Shown: positions 36,401 through 45,286, counted from the stretch's first letter. The stretch: 64,000 bases of DNA from Blastopirellula marina (GCF_002967715.1 NZ_PUIA01000051.1:124001-188000), one strand, 5' to 3'. Made by a program: numbers and translations. Notes: a model not told the origin generated them from the sequence alone.

Positions 36401-38470
36401 CTAATTCACGGGTATCAATTGAATGGCATCCAGAATGACAAACCCATCGGTTTCCTGGTTGGATATCACGATCTTCGAGGTTTTGCCAGCCTCCAGAGTC
36501 ACCATGCCAATCGTCCGAAAGGCTTCTCCGCTTGGCAGAGCAGCCGTTTGATCGACTACTAGTTCGAAGGTGCTTGCCCCATTCGCGATAACCACCGGAA
36601 CCTTCTTGGCCCGCGTAGGATGCGCCGAGTACGCCATGCGGATCTCGTACTTACCACTCTTGGGCACAGCGAACTCAAACGTTGCTGTCATCGTACCATC
36701 CCCCTGCGCCCCATCGTGCAGATAGCTGCCGTCGATGTTGGGTTTGAAATTCGACGATGTGGCCCAAGATCCCTCGAGCTTGGCCGCTGTGTCATCCAGC
36801 ACGATGCCAGGCAAGCTCTTGGAGGCGATGCTTCCAGTAACCGACTGCTTGGGTAGTTCGGCCAACTCGGGCAGTTCCAGGACCTGCCCTTGTGCCAGCA
36901 AGCGTTCTCGAAGTTTCGGATAGGAAAGCGATTGCACGCCCTTCCCCTCTTTCGCGGCCAAAGCAGCAGCAATGCCAGCACTCTGCCCGATGATCATCCA
37001 AGTTGGCTCGACACGAATCGAAGAAATCCCCACGTGCGTGCACGACATCGCCACCGGCACCAGCAAGTTGTCACACTCGCCTGGCTTCGGCACGATCGCT
37101 CGATACGGAATGTGATAGGCATAGCCATGCGGTCTGCCGGGGATGCGAACCGGGAAGATTGTTCCCTCGTCGGCGACTGTTGAGTCAGCAAACGCTACGC
37201 GCTGGCAATCGTGGGAATCGATTGGAAAAGACGATACGGCGATCGGGTCATCCTTTTCTGGCGACTCTAAAATGTCTTTCTGGCTGACAACAAACATCCC
37301 CTGCATGCGGCGTCCTTCACGAACATACAACTGTGGAGGAAAGTGCCCTGTCTCGGCGAACTCGTCTTTACATAGGCCCAACCGTGCATACTTGGCCCGC
37401 ACATCGTCTGGCACGGCGGGGTCGGTAGTCAGGAAGTGATAGAACTCAAGCGTGTACTGTTTATGTTCTTCAAAGATCTTGTCACGCCCGGCCTGATCGG
37501 TTTCGCTCCAACCGTTACAAGCCCCGACGAGACCTAGCGAGAACTGTCCACCAATCGAATTGTTCCCATCAAACTTGTTCCCTGGCAGTGGATAAAGATC
37601 AATCCCATAGCTGCGGCCACCGGAAGCAATGTAACGGCGGATCGCTTCAAACCGAGCCGGATCGTAGTTGGCTGGCTGCGGCATTGGCACGCGGTTGTCC
37701 GCCTCGGCAGTCAAGCACAGCCGAAAGCTATAAACCATCACCAGGCCGTCCCCGGCCGCTTCCTCCCCAGGCTTATCCGTTGTCACCAACGGAAGCAACT
37801 TACCATCGGCGTCGAAGCCGTCGATCTTCATCTTACCCTTGGGAAAACGTTTTCCGGCGAGCGATTCGCCGAACTCTGCTTTCCCTTCGCGGCCGATCGT
37901 CCAGCTGACATTCGCCGCGGCCATCAGATCACCTTCGTAGGTTGCATCAACGAATGTCTTGGCCTCGAAGGCCCCTTGGTTGGTGAACAATTGCTTGATG
38001 GTTGCTCCGTCCATTTTCACCGACGCGAGCACATGCCCTGACAAGACTTCCACGCCTGCCTGCTGGAGCATCGCCATTGTGACTCTCGTAGCCACGTGTG
38101 GTTCGTAGGTCCACTTGGCGTTATCCTTCACGCTCACGTCGTAAGGCAACTGGACACCACGAGCCTTGTAGTCCGCTTCGATCCGACGGTGCCATTCATC
38201 GAACAGCCCCATCACGGTTGAGCGTACGGTTTGGTTCGAGTCGCTGAAGCTCAGCCCGCCCGTGTTCACGCCACCGACATGCGAGGTTGGCTCCAGCAAA
38301 ATGACCGAAACTCCTTCCCGCGCGGCTGCAATGGCGGCACAAAACCCGCCGGGGGTCGATCCGTAGACGATGACGTCGGCCGACTTGGTTTCAGCTTGGA
38401 GTGAACTTCCGAAGACGCAAACAATCAGGATGCTCAGAGAAACGCTAAGGACCAGAGGCAAGTTGTTCAT
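36401..38470 (-). CDS. secreted FAD-dependent oxidoreductase
   Basis: 689 residues from ATG 38470, chosen because it starts a signal peptide (1-26, ending LQA); an upstream ATG at 38560 would bury it. The FAD-binding fold opens with DVIVYGSTPGGFCAAIAAAREG (key GSTPGGFCAA, about 34-43), the GxxPGG variant typical of the PF12831 group, followed by HVGGVNTGGLSFSD. Residues about 555-689 form a beta-rich C-terminal domain resembling those attached to polysaccharide lyases, so a carbohydrate-binding role is possible. Such proteins are abundant in planctomycetes; substrates are unknown. Confidence 0.78.
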   Translation of the reverse strand: MNNLPLVLSVSLSILIVCVFGSSLQAETKSADVIVYGSTPGGFCAAIAAAREGVSVILLEPTSHVGGVNTGGLSFSDSNQTVRSTVMGLFDEWHRRIEADYKARGVQLPYDVSVKDNAKWTYEPHVATRVTMAMLQQAGVEVLSGHVLASVKMDGATIKQLFTNQGAFEAKTFVDATYEGDLMAAANVSWTIGREGKAEFGESLAGKRFPKGKMKIDGFDADGKLLPLVTTDKPGEEAAGDGLVMVYSFRLCLTAEADNRVPMPQPANYDPARFEAIRRYIASGGRSYGIDLYPLPGNKFDGNNSIGGQFSLGLVGACNGWSETDQAGRDKIFEEHKQYTLEFYHFLTTDPAVPDDVRAKYARLGLCKDEFAETGHFPPQLYVREGRRMQGMFVVSQKDILESPEKDDPIAVSSFPIDSHDCQRVAFADSTVADEGTIFPVRIPGRPHGYAYHIPYRAIVPKPGECDNLLVPVAMSCTHVGISSIRVEPTWMIIGQSAGIAAALAAKEGKGVQSLSYPKLRERLLAQGQVLELPELAELPKQSVTGSIASKSLPGIVLDDTAAKLEGSWATSSNFKPNIDGSYLHDGAQGDGTMTATFEFAVPKSGKYEIRMAYSAHPTRAKKVPVVIANGASTFELVVDQTAALPSGEAFRTIGMVTLEAGKTSKIVISNQETDGFVILDAIQLIPVN

Positions 38471-38639
38471 GGCGTTGACAGGGATTAAAGGCAGGAGCTG
38501 GGAAGCTTCGTTATTGTAGTTCAATTCAAACCGCCATTCCAAATAGGTCGCATGATTCAAACTGCTGGAAATGACATATTCGCAAAGCTAAAATTTCCAC
38601 GACTGGCCAATTGAAAGCGTCGATACACTCAAGGACAAA

Positions 38640-39032
38640 ATGATGCATCATGACCTTTTAGGAGAGATCACAACCGCCGGAGATCAAGATCAGCATGATG
38701 CTGTTTTTACGTACGAAAATCGAGAAATCGAGATTACCATTATCCCGGACGGGGAGTCACTCGACGAAGTCGTCGAGTTCGCGGCCAAGGTCGTCTCCCA
38801 ACTTGCAGAACTCGACCAAACGTCAAAGACCATCATCGTTCGCGATATGCGAGCGACTTATAACGGTGGCTGGAATGAATATGACGAAGCCCAAGAGGAC
38901 GGAACCTTCATCACGGTAAGTAATCCGGAACTAAGCGAGACGGAGTTTGAGGCCAAGTTCACCCTCAATGGCATCAACATAACAGGCCTCGAATCGATCG
39001 ATCTTTTCTACGATGACTCAAACCTCTTTTGA
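38640..39032 (+). CDS. small acidic soluble protein, unknown
   Basis: 130 residues from tandem ATGs at 38640/38643. It is acidic, with no signal or membrane segment. The sequence HDAVFTYENREIEITI (about 19-34) followed by a long helix SLDEVVEFAAKVV and a WNEYDEAQEDG loop resembles small families such as DUF2262/DUF2004 found near toxin-immunity genes, but I cannot assign one. It stands alone between a minus-strand oxidoreductase and the minus-strand bpt gene. Base composition is slightly AT-richer than its neighbours, a weak hint of acquisition. Confidence 0.6.
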   Translation: MMHHDLLGEITTAGDQDQHDAVFTYENREIEITIIPDGESLDEVVEFAAKVVSQLAELDQTSKTIIVRDMRATYNGGWNEYDEAQEDGTFITVSNPELSETEFEAKFTLNGINITGLESIDLFYDDSNLF

Positions 39033-39113
39033 GGACACGCCATCTTCGTCCAATCGCTGGATGGTCTCGACTTCAGCAACGCGAGCGCGGAAATGTTTGG
39101 CTAAGTGGACGGC

Positions 39114-39821
39114 CTACTCAAACCGCTGCCAAACGCCATCAATCCGGCGTTCATGCGGCAGATAGCTCGCCTTGTACTGCATGTGGGCATTCCCGGCGAC
39201 ATAGAAGCCGAGGTACAGATACTTGAGCCCCCATGCGCGGCACGCTTCGATCTGTTTGAGTACCGAGAAGTTGCCAATGCCCAGGTCAGGCAGTTCAGAG
39301 TCGAAATAGCAGTAAACGGCCGACATCGCCTCTTGGCCGACATCAGCGATCGCGATGCCTACCAGCTTATCGCCAAGGAAGTAGCGAAACTCGCGGCTGT
39401 CGCAGCACGTGATACCGATGAACTCTTTCAGACTTCGCAAGTCGACCTCACTGCCCGGCTCGCCAAGCCCCCGGCCTACTTTGTGCTTGTTGTAAAGCTC
39501 GACTCGCTGTCGATCGATGATGGGCTCGCCGATCTCGACGCGTAGTTCAACCTCAGCTTTCTTCAGTACCCGGCGATGACGGCGACGTGGCTCGAAATCT
39601 TCGACCGGAATGCGGATCGGCTCGCATGCATTACAGCCGGGGCACTGCGTATGGTAAATAAAGATCCCCGATCTTCTGACACCTTCAGAGAGTGCTTGAT
39701 CGAACGCTTCCGGCGACGCCCGAAAGTCGGTCAGATAGAACGGGAGCACCGCCAGCCGGTTCGGCAGGTAGGGGCACGTCTCTTCGACGTCGATAAATTT
39801 TGCCCCGTAGCGATGACTCAT
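39114..39821 (-). CDS. bpt: aspartate/glutamate leucyltransferase (Bpt/ATE family)
   Basis: 235 residues. The N-terminal segment CPYLPNRLAVLPFYLTDF (CPYLP at about 16-20) and HTQCPGCNACEPIRIPV (about 57-73), with CPGCNACEP, are hallmarks of the bacterial protein transferase family. The C-terminal GNFSVLKQIEACRAWGLKYLYLGFYV (key YLYLGF, about 200-205) and MQYKASYLPHE finish the acyltransferase fold. The enzyme transfers leucine from tRNA to N-terminal Asp or Glu, marking proteins for ClpS/ClpAP degradation. It is cytoplasmic and full length. It lies about 190 bases downstream of dnaB on the same strand. Confidence 0.88.
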   Translation of the reverse strand: MSHRYGAKFIDVEETCPYLPNRLAVLPFYLTDFRASPEAFDQALSEGVRRSGIFIYHTQCPGCNACEPIRIPVEDFEPRRRHRRVLKKAEVELRVEIGEPIIDRQRVELYNKHKVGRGLGEPGSEVDLRSLKEFIGITCCDSREFRYFLGDKLVGIAIADVGQEAMSAVYCYFDSELPDLGIGNFSVLKQIEACRAWGLKYLYLGFYVAGNAHMQYKASYLPHERRIDGVWQRFE

Positions 39822-40010
39822 CCGAGCTCCCTACACCATTTCAAAATCGAATCGCGGCCGCTGACACATGATTCCGACCGCCATTCAAATTATACGTCTA
39901 AAAAACAGGGGAAAGCCGCAAAATCGCGCCGCGAAGCGGATCAAGTGTGAGAAGCAGATGGCTACCCAAGCCTCGAACATCCAGCGACTTCCGCCAAAGA
40001 AAAAGGAAGG

Positions 40011-41453
40011 CTAAAAGCCTCCCTCTCCACCTTGGTTGAACGCCGAGAAGTCGTCTGGCTCGCGGTCGAACGCGTTCTCGAAACGTGTGAAGTCCTTCAG
40101 CCACGTCAGTTTGACTTCCCCCACCGGGCCTGCACGCTGCTTACCGATGATAATTTCAGCCTGACCGGCATGCTGCTCGCGTTCCTCACCGTGATGATAA
40201 TATTCTTCGCGGTGCACAAACATCACCACGTCGGCATCCTGCTCGATAGCCCCGGATTCACGCAAGTGACTCAACTTCGGCTTATTGTCCTTCGAGGCTT
40301 CGGCCTGACGATTGAGCTGAGCCAGGCAAAGAATCGGCACGTTCATTTCACGCGCCAAACCCTTCAGACGCCGGGCAATTTTGGCCACCTGTTCCTGTCG
40401 CGGATCTTCAGCGTTATCGGGTTCGATCAGCTGCAAATAGTCGATCACGATCAGCCCGAGACGTTTTTCATTACGAATGATACGTCGAGCGGAGGCCGCG
40501 ATTTCCGCCACTGTTCGGCTGGGGGAGTCGTCGACAAACAGAGGTGCTTCCCCGACAAGCGACGACTTCTCGATCAGGCGAGCCCGGTCTTCGTTACTGA
40601 GCGTGCCGTTACGCAATCGATGGCCATTCACGCGGGCCACGCTGCATAGCAAACGATCGCAAAGCTCGACCGAACCCATTTCCAAGCTGACAAACAGCAC
40701 GGGGACTTTGTCGTGCACGGCGACGTTCTCGGCAATGTTCATGGCGAACGCCGTTTTCCCCATAGCCGGGCGAGCCGCGAGAATCAGCAGCTGGCTACCA
40801 TGGAAACCGCTCGTCATTTCGTCGAGATCGTTGAAGCCGGTCAGTACGCCATCTTCATTCGCTTCACCGCGCAGACGAGCGTCGATACGCTCCATCGCCT
40901 CGGTAACGATCTCGCGCATGCTGGCCATGCTACGGCTATCGCGGCCATCGAGAATGCTGAAGATCTTCTGTTCTGCCCGACCGATCAGTTCTTCCGGCTT
41001 GCCTGCTTCCTGGTAAGCGTCCTGCAGGATATCCGTCGCGGCGATGATCAAATTGCGACTGGTCGCTTTCTTACGCACGATCTCGGCGTAGCTGACCGCA
41101 TGGGCCGCGTGCGGCACGCTACGAGCGACGGTGGCCAGATAGGCGGCACCACCACAGAACTCCCAGTCCCCAGCGTCTCGAAGATGCTCGCTGAGCAGCG
41201 TGATATCGATCTTACGACCACTGTTGTGCAGATCGACCATGTGCTCGAAGAGCTTCTTGTTTGCTTCGTCGTAGAAGTCCTCGGGGCGCAGAATCATGAT
41301 CACGTCGTCGATCACGTCTGGCAGCAGAATAATACTGCCCAGCACGCACTGCTCCGACTCGATACTGCATGGCGGCTGGTTATCAAGAAGGTTGGCGCCT
41401 ACCTCTTCTCGATCGTCGAAACGCCGCTTTTTGGATTTACTGCCGGTGGCCAA
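40011..41453 (-). CDS. dnaB: replicative DNA helicase DnaB
   Basis: 480 residues from a TTG start at 41453 with GGAG about ten bases before it; no ATG precedes the conserved N-terminal IESEQCVLGSIIL. Residues about 25-140 are the helical N-terminal domain. The RecA-like ATPase carries Walker A AARPAMGKTAFAMN (about 228-241), the motif LIVIDYLQL (about 340-348) as Walker B, and REMNVPILCLAQLNRQ and LSHLRESGAIEQDADVV towards the end. It unwinds DNA at the replication fork. It closes the rpsF-ssb-rplI-dnaB cluster but is separated from rplI by 424 bases including a terminator. Confidence 0.95.
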   Translation of the reverse strand: MATGSKSKKRRFDDREEVGANLLDNQPPCSIESEQCVLGSIILLPDVIDDVIMILRPEDFYDEANKKLFEHMVDLHNSGRKIDITLLSEHLRDAGDWEFCGGAAYLATVARSVPHAAHAVSYAEIVRKKATSRNLIIAATDILQDAYQEAGKPEELIGRAEQKIFSILDGRDSRSMASMREIVTEAMERIDARLRGEANEDGVLTGFNDLDEMTSGFHGSQLLILAARPAMGKTAFAMNIAENVAVHDKVPVLFVSLEMGSVELCDRLLCSVARVNGHRLRNGTLSNEDRARLIEKSSLVGEAPLFVDDSPSRTVAEIAASARRIIRNEKRLGLIVIDYLQLIEPDNAEDPRQEQVAKIARRLKGLAREMNVPILCLAQLNRQAEASKDNKPKLSHLRESGAIEQDADVVMFVHREEYYHHGEEREQHAGQAEIIIGKQRAGPVGEVKLTWLKDFTRFENAFDREPDDFSAFNQGGEGGF

Positions 41454-41877
41454 GGATGTGCTCCATCCGTAGGTTGAGGTTACGTCTGCCTGACTTCGAT
41501 TTCCATGTTACCACGGAGCCAACTCAGGACAACGCTCTCCGCAGATTTAGGGATCTGAATTGTAGGCATCACAAAATAGACGTGATGCCACAAAAAAACT
41601 CCTCGGGGAGGCCGAGGAGTTTTTTGTGTGTCCGCTGGGGAAGCTAACAAGGCCGGCGTTCTCGTCAAAGAGCCGACCGAGCTTCGTCACCGTTGGAAAT
41701 AAAGGGAGTGCGACTTACTAAGACCAGCAAGCTCCGAGTCCAAGGGAATAGGACTCAAGGAGCCTACCGTAGCGTGCTATGCGTGCCACAATTCAGAGCG
41801 ATGCCGTGCCTGAATTGCGGGACTTGAGCACAGTTAAACTCAGTGCGAAATCCGCACGTTGACTGTCACAGACGAAA
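41454..41877. other. rplI-dnaB intergenic region
   Basis: 424 bases without a gene. Contains a bidirectional terminator (41593-41625) and, between it and rplI, two stable inverted repeats: GCTCC/GGAGC with GAGTCC/GGACTC (41731-41763) and CAATTCAG/CTGAATTG (41789-41817). The dnaB promoter must lie between 41593 and 41453. Confidence 0.55.
41593..41625. terminator. bidirectional terminator between rplI and dnaB
   Basis: Fully paired stem from A-run to T-run: ACTCCTCGG (41598-41606) against CCGAGGAGT (41612-41620), extended by five A-T pairs (A 41593-41597, T 41621-41625) with a five-base loop. It should work in both directions. Confidence 0.8.
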
Positions 41878-42402
41878 CTAGTCGCCGGTGACGGTCGGAA
41901 CCACCCAAACCTTCAATTCCGATTCGATTTCGGCATGAAGGTGAATCTTGACGGTATACAAACCGAGTTCCTTCAGCGGACCCTGCAGGCGAACCTGGTC
42001 TGGGGTCACGGTGAAGTTCTGTTCCTTCAAAGCAGCCACGATTTCAACCTGACCGACGCTACCATACAGGTGACCTTCGTCGTTAGCGTTGGCTTCGATG
42101 GTAACGCTCTGACGGTTCAACAGATCAGCGATTGCACGCAGACCAGCCAAACGCGACTTTTCGATCTCGGCCAGCTTGGCCTTGTGCTTTTCAACCATCC
42201 GCTTGTGGTGGGCGGTTGCGACGGTAGCCAACCCCTGAGGAATCAGGTAGTTGTTGGCGTAACCGGGTCGAACTTCGACGACGTCGCCTGGCTTACCGAG
42301 GTGATCCACCGATTGGATCAACAACAGTTCGATACCGCCGTGCTTGCCTTTGGGCAAACGCTTCCAGGGACGTGCTTGGTGCTTTTCAGATCGAGTTGGC
42401 AT
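41878..42402 (-). CDS. rplI: 50S ribosomal protein bL9 with N-terminal extension
   Basis: 174 residues. From about residue 24 the canonical L9 opening is present (IELLLIQSVDHLGKPGDVV, key LLLIQSV and GKPGDVV), followed by RPGYANNYLIPQGLA and the long helix to the C-terminal domain. Most L9 proteins start at that Met-Glu-Leu-Leu position; here a basic 23-residue extension rich in Lys, Arg and His precedes it, and no start codon lies closer in frame. L9 binds 23S rRNA domain V near L1. Gene lies 87 bases downstream of ssb in the minus-strand ribosomal cluster. Confidence 0.93.
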   Translation of the reverse strand: MPTRSEKHQARPWKRLPKGKHGGIELLLIQSVDHLGKPGDVVEVRPGYANNYLIPQGLATVATAHHKRMVEKHKAKLAEIEKSRLAGLRAIADLLNRQSVTIEANANDEGHLYGSVGQVEIVAALKEQNFTVTPDQVRLQGPLKELGLYTVKIHLHAEIESELKVWVVPTVTGD

Positions 42403-42489
42403 GGTCTTACTATTTCCAATAATAGCCAGTGGTTTGGCGATCTTGTTTTGAATGTCTCGGTGACGTCGACAAGGGTCGACCGCCAGCCA

Positions 42490-42999
42490 CTAAAACGGGA
42501 TGTCGTCGTCGGCTGCCCCTTGCGAACCACGTCCGCCAAAGCTGCCGTCGTCGTAGGAATCGTAGTCACTGGAACCACCCTGGTTGTAACCGCCACCACC
42601 TTGTGGCTGCGATTGACGCTGAGGAGGTCGCGATCCACCGCGGTTTCCACCGCCGCCACTTCCACCTTCGCGTCCGCCGAGCATTTGCATCTTCTCGCCG
42701 ACAACACGAAGCTTGGACCGCTTCTGACCGTCTGTTTCCCACGTGTCGAGCTTGAGCCGTCCTTCAATCAACACGGACGAACCCTTGCTCAAATACTCGC
42801 TGGCGATTTCCGCGGTGCGTCCCCACAGGGTCACATCCACAAAGGTCGTTTCATCGACCCATTCGCCACTCTGATTCTTTCGTCGATCGTTGACCGCCAA
42901 GCCTAGCTCGGTAACGGCCATTCCCCCGTTGGAAACGTAGCGAACTTCAATGTCGCGTGTCAGGTTCCCGACCAGAATAACTCGGTTGAAACTTGCCAT
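42490..42999 (-). CDS. ssb: single-stranded DNA-binding protein
   Basis: 169 residues. Starts [21 protein letters not shown], in which [11 protein letters not shown] is the first OB-fold strand pair of SSB. The OB-fold continues through [21 protein letters not shown] to about residue 108. A Gly/Gln/Ser-rich, low-complexity linker follows (about 110-160), and the chain ends DDDIPF, the conserved acidic tip that recruits DNA-processing proteins. It coats single-stranded DNA as a tetramer. Position between rpsF and rplI is the classical arrangement, though the rpsR gene normally found here is missing. Confidence 0.95.
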   Translation of the reverse strand: MASFNRVILVGNLTRDIEVRYVSNGGMAVTELGLAVNDRRKNQSGEWVDETTFVDVTLWGRTAEIASEYLSKGSSVLIEGRLKLDTWETDGQKRSKLRVVGEKMQMLGGREGGSGGGGNRGGSRPPQRQSQPQGGGGYNQGGSSDYDSYDDGSFGGRGSQGAADDDIPF

Positions 43000-43062
43000 C
43001 GTGACGCTCCTTCAGGGATATCAAAATCGACTAAGTCTTGAACGCAGACTACTGACGACGAA

Positions 43063-43491
43063 CTAGTCGGCAGCTTCGACTGCTTCTTCTTCATCTTCCG
43101 ACGATACTTCTTCGTCGTCGTCCGAACCGGTGTCATCCGAATCGTCATCGCCGGCGAACTCGTGTCCTTCAGCGTGTGCGATCAGCATATCGACCAGGCG
43201 CGGATCCTGCTTGATGAAGAGGAAACGCAGAATGTCATCGCTAATGTTACATGCGTAGTTCAACTCTTCCATCTTGGTGCTTTCCAAGCGGAAGTAGGTC
43301 AGCCAGTAAGTACCACGGCGGTGCCCGTCGATCGGGTACGCCAGGCGTTGTTCCGCCCACATGCGGCTGACCAGGATTTCGCCACCCATTTTTTCGACCA
43401 GGGCGTTGATTTTTCCGGAGACCCCACTGGGATCCTTTCCATAACGATTGGAGTCCAGAATGAACATCCCCTCATAAACGTAAGCCGCCAA
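43063..43491 (-). CDS. rpsF: 30S ribosomal protein bS6 with acidic tail
   Basis: 142 residues. MAAYVYEGMFILDSNRY is the S6 beta-strand opening (YEGMFILD), and RLAYPIDGHRRGTYWLTYFRL (key RLAYPIDG, about 46-53) follows. The core ends near residue 105. The last 35 residues are almost entirely Asp and Glu with Ser and Gly, a genetically encoded acidic tail; in E. coli an acidic tail is instead added to S6 by the RimK ligase. S6 binds S18 and 16S rRNA in the small subunit. First gene of the rpsF-ssb-rplI group here. Confidence 0.94.
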   Translation of the reverse strand: MAAYVYEGMFILDSNRYGKDPSGVSGKINALVEKMGGEILVSRMWAEQRLAYPIDGHRRGTYWLTYFRLESTKMEELNYACNISDDILRFLFIKQDPRLVDMLIAHAEGHEFAGDDDSDDTGSDDDEEVSSEDEEEAVEAAD

Positions 43492-43587
43492 GGTTTCTAC
43501 TCCTCGAATGTCGACGTCAAAATGATCGGTGAGTGGCTGGCCGCAACTTGCTGGGCCGATAAGCCAACCACATGATTAATTGATTTG

Positions 43588-44151
43588 TTACCCGTTGTAC
43601 TGATTCATCGTGTGCACCAGTCCGTGAACGGCCCAGTCTTCTACGACTGAAGCTGCTCGCTCGATGCACACGTCCATCTCCGGCTTTTCGGCCTTGGCAA
43701 AGTTGCTCAAGACATAGCCAGCGATGTCCGCTCCTTCCCGAGGAGGTCCGATACCGACACGCAGTCGAGGAACCTCATCCGAGCCAAGCTTCTGAATCAC
43801 ATCAGCCAACCCGTTCTGCCCGCCTGCCGATCCCTTCCCTTTAAGCCGTAACTTGGCCAGAGGAAGATTGAAATCATCGCAGACGATCAAAACGTCTTCC
43901 AGCGTCAATTTATAAAAATCGAGCGCCGGTCGTACACTGTTTCCACTTTTGTTCATGAAGGTATGCGGCCAAAGCAACATAAGCTTCTCGCCTCGCACCC
44001 CCACCTCGGTCAACTGACCGTTGAACTTCGACTTGGGCTGGGCTGCCGTATATCTTCGCGACAACGTCTCCAGCACGTCAAAGCCCACATTGTGCCGCGT
44101 GCCGTCGTACTTCTTACCTGGATTTCCGAGCCCGACAACGAGTTTCATCAC
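43588..44151 (-). CDS. pth: peptidyl-tRNA hydrolase
   Basis: 187 residues; tandem start codons at 44151 and 44148. VGLGNPGKKYDGTRHNVGFDVLE is present as GLGNPGKKY plus TRHNVGF, in which Asn and His are catalytic. FMNKSGNSV (about 66-74) and the RLKGKGSAGGQNGLADV segment (GSAGGQNGL) are the other Pth signatures, and RLRVGIGPP confirms family. The enzyme recycles tRNA from stalled peptidyl-tRNA in the cytoplasm. It is 36 bases from rplY, matching the conserved prs-rplY-pth order. Confidence 0.95.
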   Translation of the reverse strand: MMKLVVGLGNPGKKYDGTRHNVGFDVLETLSRRYTAAQPKSKFNGQLTEVGVRGEKLMLLWPHTFMNKSGNSVRPALDFYKLTLEDVLIVCDDFNLPLAKLRLKGKGSAGGQNGLADVIQKLGSDEVPRLRVGIGPPREGADIAGYVLSNFAKAEKPEMDVCIERAASVVEDWAVHGLVHTMNQYNG

Positions 44152-44187
44152 ATCCAGTCAGCACAACACACGAGGTCATCCGACGCC

Positions 44188-44469
44188 TTATTTACCGGCG
44201 CGGTAGAAGTCGACGTGGAGAACTTCGGTACCGAAAGTGTCCCATTGGACCTCTCGCATCACGACGCTCTCGGACACGTCCCCTTCCAGGGTAATGTCTT
44301 TAACACCATGGCGAACAATCGCATCGAATTGCTCGGCACATAGTTCCAAATGCACGACGTCTTTGCCTTCACCGTACAAAACGGCGGGAATCTTCCCGTC
44401 GCGACGCAGGTTGCGATTGGCAATCTTGCCGGTCTTTTCTCGCTTCGTGGCTTTGAGTGTTTCGGCCAT
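44188..44469 (-). CDS. rplY: 50S ribosomal protein bL25, short form
   Basis: 93 residues, similar in size to the short E. coli form and lacking the C-terminal CTC domain of the long form. The features TGKIANRNLRRDGKIPAVLYG (key NRNLRRDGKIPAVLYG, about 18-33) are the L25 rRNA-binding segment, and VHLELCAEQFDAI and VHVDF-type ending (VLHVDFYRAGK) complete the family. Binds 5S rRNA. Transcribed away from groES, next to pth. A dyad TTGCCAA/TTGGCAA lies about 150 bases upstream. Confidence 0.92.
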   Translation of the reverse strand: MAETLKATKREKTGKIANRNLRRDGKIPAVLYGEGKDVVHLELCAEQFDAIVRHGVKDITLEGDVSESVVMREVQWDTFGTEVLHVDFYRAGK

Positions 44470-44944
44470 GAAAACTTGTTCCGCAGTCTGTAAGTGTTGT
44501 CTAAGGGCGACCGGGCAAATGGTGTGTCTGGTCGGCTGTTATGAATTAAAAGCGATCCGGCGAAGAAGCGAATGCTCCCTAGGGACCAACTTCGTAATTT
44601 TGGAAACTGGTTATTTTGCCAAACTATCTGCAGTTGGCAAGTCCAAACCAGGGCCTTGGCGGTGATTTCATGCCAAGTGAGCTCGTAGCCATGGCGACCA
44701 GGGGTACCCAGGCGATCCTCAGCCCTACCAATGGTTACCATGCCAACCCTTGCGGCACATGCCTTAAAGCAAGTATCAAGTACAAGTTAGGCACACCTAT
44801 CAGCCAATCGACAAAGTTTGCCACGCAGAGCATCACCGCCGGCAAGCCGAAGCATCCCGGGGGATTGCTAATCTGTTTTCTTTAAGAACAATTGAACTGA
44901 GCCTCTACCTGCCCCCTGATCGCATTCCCTGAAAACGGAAATCC
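44470..44944. other. divergent region between rplY and groES
   Basis: 475 bases without a supported gene. An 89-codon frame (44616-44885) has no ribosome site or family features. It should contain promoters for rplY (leftward) and groES (rightward). No CIRCE element (TTAGCACTC/GAGTGCTAA) is seen upstream of groES. Confidence 0.5.
44612..44640 (-). promoter_or_regulatory. promoter and inverted repeat upstream of rplY
   Basis: A perfect 7-bp dyad TTGCCAA (44616-44622) / TTGGCAA (44634-44640) with an 11-base centre. On the minus strand its TTGCCA could serve as a -35 with a 17-base spacer and AAAATA as a weak -10 (44617-44612). Confidence 0.35.
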
Positions 44945-45286
44945 ATGGCCAAATCGACCCGCAGTAAAGTCATCGAGTACGTCGAACCAATCGGTGCCCG
45001 AGTTCTTGTTCGCAAGGACGAACCCAAACGGACCACCAAAGGAGGCATTGCTCTCCCGGATCAAGCCGAGATCCCGACGATCACCGGGCGAATCGTGGCC
45101 ATTTCCACGCAAATCGAAAACGACGAAGACTTCCCCCTTCGCCAATACGACAAAATTCTCTTCCACCCGAAGGAAGCGATCCCTGTCGATTTCGAGACCG
45201 ACAACCAGCTGTTTGTCGTCCCGGTCGAGGACGTCGTGGCCGTGTTTCGCCGTGAAACCGGTGGCAAAGCCCCTAAAGAAGACTAG
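44945..45286 (+). CDS. groES: co-chaperonin GroES
   Basis: 113 residues. IGARVLVRKDEPKRTTKGGIALPD (key ARVLVRKDE, TKGGIALPD) is the GroES core with the mobile loop, followed by GRIVAIST and YDKILFHPKEA. A longer N-terminus than E. coli and a C-terminal PKED tail are the only differences. GroES caps GroEL during protein folding. There is no groEL next to it: it sits alone between prs and rplY on the opposite strand, with its stop overlapping the prs stop. Planctomycetes commonly have several groES/groEL copies. Confidence 0.9.
   Translation: MAKSTRSKVIEYVEPIGARVLVRKDEPKRTTKGGIALPDQAEIPTITGRIVAISTQIENDEDFPLRQYDKILFHPKEAIPVDFETDNQLFVVPVEDVVAVFRRETGGKAPKED

Noticed and set aside
41454..41877. 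Possible rpsR or tRNA in the rplI-dnaB gap
   Set aside because: No S18-like frame of about 75 residues and no T-loop GTTCRA arrangement on either strand; only hairpins are present.
44616..44885. An 89-codon frame between rplY and groES
   Set aside because: No ribosome site, unusual composition and overlapping a dyad; no support as a gene.
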